From: Arthrobacter_M sp030063245
GTDB lineage: Bacteria > Actinomycetota > Actinomycetes > Actinomycetales > Micrococcaceae
Assembly: GCF_051131705.1 (NCBI RefSeq)
Contig: NZ_CP180316.1
Coordinates: 3,720,001 to 3,784,000 of the forward strand
Direction of reading: 5' to 3'
Length of the DNA stretch: 64,000 bases
Shown: piece after piece, positions 60,032-64,000 of the stretch
Layout: each line of letters begins with the position of its first letter
Position numbering within the stretch: the first letter of the stretch is position 1
Notes under the pieces: model-generated
Told to the model about the DNA's origin: nothing
The model's database searches: none
The model's input: the letters and a program-made list of their open reading frames with translations, nothing else
Translations under genes and position numbers: made by a program

Positions 60032-61465
60032 CTACTCCGCCGTCCGCGGCTTTTCCTTGCGCATCATCGCGGAGAGGACGACGGCGGCAACGGCGATGAC
60101 GGCGGCTACCAGGAACGCCGTGCGGATTCCGGCTTCCTCGCCGGAGGCAAGGGTGGCGAGGGCAAAGACGGAAACCAGCAGGGCCGTGCCCGCAGCCCCG
60201 GCCACCTGCTGCAGCGTGCTCATGATCGCCGAGCCGTGCGAGTACAAATGCGGCGGGAGGGGATTTAGGCCGGAGGTAAAGGCCGGAGTGAACAGCAGCG
60301 CCAGACCGGCACTGAGCGCCATATATACCGTCACGATCCACCAGACAGGGGTCTGCGCCGCCAGCATGGAGAACTGCCACAGGCACAGCACCATGAGCAC
60401 CGACCCGGACACGGTCAGCGGCAACGGTCCGATCCTGTCGTAAAGCCGCCCCACCACCGGGCCCAGCAACCCCATCGCCAAACCACCCGGCAGAAGCACC
60501 AGACCGGTGGTGACACTTTCGAGGTGGTGGACCTGCTGGAGGTAAATGGGCAGCAAAATCACGCTACCGAACAGCGCCATCATCGCCACCACCATCAGCA
60601 CGGTCGAGACGGTGAACATCCGGAACCTGAACGCTGCCAGATCAAGCAACGGGGCTCCGCTTTTCTGCGGGCTCAGCTGGCGAAGCACAAAGGCCACCAG
60701 GCACACTATGCCGACGACCAAGGCGGCGAGCGCCGGGACGTTGGATCCGCCGTCGCCCTGGCCGCCGATCCGGCTCAGGCCGTAGACCACGCCGCCGAAC
60801 GCCGGCATGGTGAGGACCACCGAGAAAACGTCGAGCTTATTGACTTCCTTTTCGCCGATGTTCGTCAGGTATTTGGCACCAATGGCGAGGGCCAGCAGGG
60901 CAATCGGCAGTACGAAAATGAACATGAACCGCCAGGACAGCACCTGCAGAATCAACCCGGAAACCGTCGGGCCCAGTGCCGGCGCCACCGAAATGGCGAT
61001 GGTCACATTGCCCATCACCAAGCCGCGCCGTTCCAGCGGTACCAGAGTCAGAATCGTGGTCATCAGCAGCGGCAGCATGGTGGCCGTCCCCACCGCCTGA
61101 ATCACCCGGGCCAGCAGCAGTACCTCAAAACCGGGCGCCAGTGCCGCCAGCGCCGTGCCGGTGCAAAACGCGCCCATCGCCAGCAGAAACACGGTCCGCG
61201 TAGTCAGCCGCTGCAGCACAAAGCCCGTGGTCGGAATGACAACGGCCATGGTGAGCATGAAGCCGGTGGAGAGCCACTGGATGGTGGATGCGGAGACGTT
61301 CAGGTTGTCCATCAGGCGCGGCAGTGCGACGTTCATGATGGTTTCGTTGAGGATCACCACAAACGTCGCCACCAGAAGCGTCGCAATCACCGCGACGGAT
61401 TCCCTGGGCATTTTCGTAGTTGCGGCTGCGGGCGCGCCGGTTTGCGTGCTGGCGTCAAAAGACAT
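60032..61465 (-). CDS. DHA2-family MFS transporter
   Basis: 477 residues. TM1 VILNETIMNVALPRLMDNL, motif GTALAALAPGFEVLLLARVI, AVGTATMLPLLMTTILTLVP. Resembles the LfrB/EmrB-like group. The N-terminal 20 residues are a threonine/alanine-rich cytosolic tail. It lies 78 bp upstream of the citE-like gene on the same strand. Substrate unknown. Confidence 0.9.
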   Translation of the reverse strand: MSFDASTQTGAPAAATTKMPRESVAVIATLLVATFVVILNETIMNVALPRLMDNLNVSASTIQWLSTGFMLTMAVVIPTTGFVLQRLTTRTVFLLAMGAFCTGTALAALAPGFEVLLLARVIQAVGTATMLPLLMTTILTLVPLERRGLVMGNVTIAISVAPALGPTVSGLILQVLSWRFMFIFVLPIALLALAIGAKYLTNIGEKEVNKLDVFSVVLTMPAFGGVVYGLSRIGGQGDGGSNVPALAALVVGIVCLVAFVLRQLSPQKSGAPLLDLAAFRFRMFTVSTVLMVVAMMALFGSVILLPIYLQQVHHLESVTTGLVLLPGGLAMGLLGPVVGRLYDRIGPLPLTVSGSVLMVLCLWQFSMLAAQTPVWWIVTVYMALSAGLALLFTPAFTSGLNPLPPHLYSHGSAIMSTLQQVAGAAGTALLVSVFALATLASGEEAGIRTAFLVAAVIAVAAVVLSAMMRKEKPRTAE

Positions 61466-61613
61466 GAGAATTCCTGGGAGAGAGGGTTCCGAAACTGTTA
61501 TTTTAGCTGCGTTTCACGGTACATGGCCAGGGCTCGACGGTGTTCCCGCCGTTCGCTCACCGCGGGCCTGAGTGCGTTGCACACACTCGACGGCGCACCC
61601 CGTAGCCACACGG

Positions 61614-61706
61614 TCAGTAGTGGTAACGGCATTGCCAGATGATCAGCTGCGAGGAGTCGAATGAATAGACCAGCCGGTGCTCCTGCGTGATCCGCCGAGA
61701 CCGGAA
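61614..61706 (-). pseudogene. YoeB/Txe toxin C-terminal remnant
   Basis: The minus strand encodes FRSRRITQEHRLVY, SFDSSQLIIWQCRYHY, the last 30 residues of a YoeB-type mRNA interferase (RRIxxEHRLVY and the terminal CRYHY). A stop codon lies immediately upstream, and no start, no N-terminal half and no YefM antitoxin are present. It is a decayed fragment in the 299-bp gap between two transporters. Confidence 0.75.
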
Positions 61707-61764
61707 TCACGTCCGATCCGTACGTGCAAATTAACTCGCGCTTCACAGCAACGCGGGCGCCTAC

Positions 61765-63372
61765 CTACTCCGGCATGATCATGGTCCGCAGATCCAGCTG
61801 CCGCAGCACGTGGTCCGCCGCTTCCGGATCCGTGCCGGGCTCATTCCGTGCCTCGATGATCTCCTGCCGGGCGGCGTCCAATGCTATGGTCTGTACGGCC
61901 ACGACCAGCTCTCGGCTGCGCGCGCGCAGCTCCCGCGCCGCGGCCTCGTCCAGCTTGCCGCCGTCATTGGCCACAGTCGCCTGGGCCCCCGAGCCGTCCG
62001 TCAGCTCCCCATACAGCCGCGTCATCCGCTCCCGGACCAGTTTGACCTTCTCCGGCGGGAGTTCCTTCACGAGTGCATTGTTTTTCAACGCCGCCTTTGC
62101 CGCGGATTGTGCCCGGCGGGCCAGAATGCGGGCCGCGTCGCGCTGCACCGACGGATCATCGGACGCCTTCAAGACGCGCATCAGCCACGGCAGGGTCAGC
62201 CCAGGCAGCACCAGCGTGGCCAGCAGCACAGCGCAGGCGATCACGATGATCTCGTGCCGCGCGGGGAAGTCGCTTCCGTCGTCCAGCGTTAGCGGCAGGG
62301 CCAAAGCCAGCGCCAGCGTGGCCAGCCCTCGCATGCCGCACCAGGACAGGACGATCACATCCTTGAAGGAAACCCTGGACAGCTCAGTGCCACGCTTCTT
62401 GATCATCTGGGCCACCATCGTCAGCCAGAGCACGCGGACCACGATCACCAGCACGCAGACCACGACGGCTGGCACGGCCATGGCGAAAACCGCGGTGCCT
62501 TCCTCATCGATCACCCGCTTGATCGCCAGGCCCACCAGTCCAAAGGCAAGCCCGGTCGCGAGCAGTTCCACCACATCCCAGAACGCGGCACGGGTAATCC
62601 GTTCCGCCGCGTCCTCCGCCCGGGCGTGGCGCTTCAGTTCCAGCGCGGTGACGACGACCGCGATCACGCCGGACGCATGCACCTCCTCGGCCAGAATGTA
62701 CGCGGCAAACGGAACGACCAGGGTTACCGCGCTGCGCGCCACCGTGGATTGGATCAGCCGGGTCATCAGGGCCGTGATCCAGCCCATCGCCATACCGACC
62801 ACCACGGCGATGGCGGCTCCGAGCACAAACTTAAGGGCGACGTCCGGTCCGATTTTCGATCCGGCGACGGTGGCCATGGCGGCAGCCTGGAAGATCACGA
62901 TGGCCGCCGCGTCGTTGAACAGACCCTCGCTCTGCAGGATGGTGTTCAGCCGGCGGGGCATGTGCACGCGGGCGGATACTGATTCCACGGCCACCGGATC
63001 CGGCGGGGCCACCATGGCGCCGAGCGCGATGGCAGCCGAAATCCCGATCCCGGGGATCAGCAGCCCGGCGGCTCCGGCCACCACGGCGGTCGACACCACG
63101 ACGAGGGCAACCGCCATCAGCAGCAGCGTCCGCCAGCGGATCCGGAACACGGCCCAGGAACTCTTCTGCGCCGTGGCAAAAAGCAGCGGCGGCAGGAAGA
63201 TCGGCAGGATCAGTTCCGGGGCGATCTGCAGATCGGGAAAGCCCGGTATGAAGGTGAGCGCAGCGGAAAGAATCAGCATCAGCACCGGGTAGGGAAGCCG
63301 CAGCCGGTCCCCCAGGCCGACGGCGACAACCGTGGCAAAGAGCAGTCCAACTATGAGCGCCAGCTGTTCCAC
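61765..63372 (-). CDS. Na+/H+ antiporter, CPA1 (NhaP) family
   Basis: 535 residues: about 12 membrane helices to residue 400 and a charged cytosolic tail. Visible: ALTFIPGFPDLQIAPELILP, PPDPVAVESVSARVHMPRRL (the family's P-x-D-P site) and LQSEGLFNDAAAIVIFQAAA, with the cation-binding NDAA motif. The C-terminal 135 residues contain helical, charged stretches. GTG start at 63372 with GAAGG in front. pH/Na+ homeostasis. Confidence 0.92.
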   Translation of the reverse strand: MEQLALIVGLLFATVVAVGLGDRLRLPYPVLMLILSAALTFIPGFPDLQIAPELILPIFLPPLLFATAQKSSWAVFRIRWRTLLLMAVALVVVSTAVVAGAAGLLIPGIGISAAIALGAMVAPPDPVAVESVSARVHMPRRLNTILQSEGLFNDAAAIVIFQAAAMATVAGSKIGPDVALKFVLGAAIAVVVGMAMGWITALMTRLIQSTVARSAVTLVVPFAAYILAEEVHASGVIAVVVTALELKRHARAEDAAERITRAAFWDVVELLATGLAFGLVGLAIKRVIDEEGTAVFAMAVPAVVVCVLVIVVRVLWLTMVAQMIKKRGTELSRVSFKDVIVLSWCGMRGLATLALALALPLTLDDGSDFPARHEIIVIACAVLLATLVLPGLTLPWLMRVLKASDDPSVQRDAARILARRAQSAAKAALKNNALVKELPPEKVKLVRERMTRLYGELTDGSGAQATVANDGGKLDEAAARELRARSRELVVAVQTIALDAARQEIIEARNEPGTDPEAADHVLRQLDLRTMIMPE

Positions 63373-63476
63373 AGTGCCGCCTTCCCGGGTCGGGTGGAAT
63401 TAGTCGGCTGCTGGCTCAGACGATGCCAGCGGCCACTACAAAGTTACTCTGTACGGAGCGCCGGCCGCGGTCAGGA

Positions 63477-64000
63477 TCAGTACCCGCCTTCTACGACAGG
63501 TCCGCGGCCCTCAGGATCACCAGGCACCTCGGAATCAACGAGAAACAAGGCGCGGTACCCGGCATCGTTACACGGATCCCATGGCGGTGCCGTTCCTGGC
63601 GGCGCCACGTCCCATGATTGCGTCGAGGGGGCCATGAGTTCCGGAAGCCGCGGCGGGTGGTGGTCCGGTGGCGGGGGCGGGTAGAACCGCCCGGCCGGTG
63701 ACGTCCACGCCGTTTGACCGGTATTAGTCATCGACGGGGTCCAACCCCGCATGCGCTGTCCGGGCGGATCGCCGACGCCGGTTTCCCCATCGGCTGATGT
63801 TCCATCACACGTTACGAACTTGCCTTTCCTTTTGCCGTGGCAGTCCTTACCGTCTTTGAAGTGTTTGATCAGATGATGCTTTTTACACTCATCCGTGAGC
63901 TCATCTTCAGACGTCCCGCTACCGTGTTCCCAGCCGGTGATGTGATCGAGCTGTGTATCGGCAGTTACAGTGTTGCAGCCGGTGAACGTGCACGTCTGAT
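63477..64000 (-). CDS. HNH endonuclease of the DUF222 type (C-terminal part; 5' end outside window)
   Basis: The frame is open from the window edge to the stop at 63477, giving the last 174 residues. Visible HNH core: CTFTGCNTVTADTQLDHITGW, DECKKHHLIKHFKDG, with the cysteine pairs and histidines of the fold. A proline/glycine-rich tail of about 80 residues (RFYPPPPPDHHPPR) follows. Actinobacteria carry many such DUF222-HNH paralogues; function unsettled. Confidence 0.85.
   Translation of the reverse strand, partial: QTCTFTGCNTVTADTQLDHITGWEHGSGTSEDELTDECKKHHLIKHFKDGKDCHGKRKGKFVTCDGTSADGETGVGDPPGQRMRGWTPSMTNTGQTAWTSPAGRFYPPPPPDHHPPRLPELMAPSTQSWDVAPPGTAPPWDPCNDAGYRALFLVDSEVPGDPEGRGPVVEGGY

Noticed and set aside
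60524..61642. Histidine/glutamine-rich plus-strand open frame opposite the MFS gene at 60032-61465
   Set aside because: Antisense shadow of a clear MFS transporter; low-complexity composition is an artefact of the frame.
1..64000. CRISPR arrays, integrases, transposases, phage genes
   Set aside because: Looked for spaced direct repeats and typical protein motifs; the only tandem repeats found lack spacers, and no mobile-element protein was recognised.

Overview
The window comes from the chromosome of a high-GC actinobacterium, most likely a yellow-pigmented member of the Micrococcaceae (Arthrobacter or a close relative). Supporting evidence: a mycothiol synthase gene, an actinobacterial GlnR-type orphan regulator, a C50 (decaprenoxanthin-type) carotenoid cluster, a LigD/Ku end-joining pair, a DUF222-type HNH protein, and several start codons lying 6 nt downstream of a TANNNT box (leaderless starts). 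I see no insertion sequence, prophage, CRISPR array or rRNA. The only RNA gene found is tRNA-Trp. Apart from a few decayed fragments, the region looks like core chromosome.

Layout. Bases 1-10.4 kb carry the transcription/translation core on the minus strand: rpoB (3' end outside the window), rplL, rplJ with an attenuator-like leader, rplA, rplK, nusG with a repeat-built acidic N-terminus, secE and tRNA-Trp. A thiolase gene sits inverted between rplL and rpoB, and two GNAT acetyltransferases lie between rplJ and rplA. An aminotransferase follows at 10.6 kb. Bases 11.9-25.7 kb form a pigment and light-protection region: a small GT2 glycosyltransferase, a small membrane protein, a DNA photolyase, a PNPOx-fold protein, and the minus-strand operon marR(crtR)-crtE-crtB-crtI-crtYe-crtYf-crtEb. 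Diverging from it is a four-gene plus-strand operon (tryptophan-rich TspO-like protein, DHA2 exporter, SDR/DUF2867 protein, idi) whose junctions all overlap by ATGA. The two operons share a short AT-rich control region with a palindrome.

Bases 25.7-42 kb hold housekeeping genes: pfkA, a GNAT protein, a DHA2 exporter with a PadR regulator, ygfZ, a FABP/nitrobindin-like protein, a 37-residue membrane protein, a membrane protein, glnR, mshD, ppk, a NUDIX/histidine-phosphatase fusion, thyA, dfrA, a decayed MFS gene and asd. Bases 42.2-51 kb hold an AlkX/AlkZ-like winged-helix protein, a DinB/maleylpyruvate-isomerase-fold protein, a fatty acid desaturase, murB with two MaoC-fold dehydratase genes, and ligD divergent from ku.

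Bases 51.1-54.4 kb carry a compact operon that I consider the best candidate for an undescribed system: an atypical acyl-CoA dehydrogenase, a fused PIG-L deacetylase/NodS-like methyltransferase, and a GT2 glycosyltransferase. The rest (54.4-64 kb) has a TetR-controlled DHA2 exporter followed by a fragment of a second exporter, an alpha/beta hydrolase, small and DUF proteins, a CitE-like lyase, another DHA2 exporter, a YoeB toxin remnant, a CPA1 Na+/H+ antiporter and the C-terminal part of an HNH endonuclease.

Most striking sequence-level oddity: the DHA2 exporter of the pigment locus contains three perfect tandem copies of a 30-bp unit (21978-22067) in its first membrane segment.
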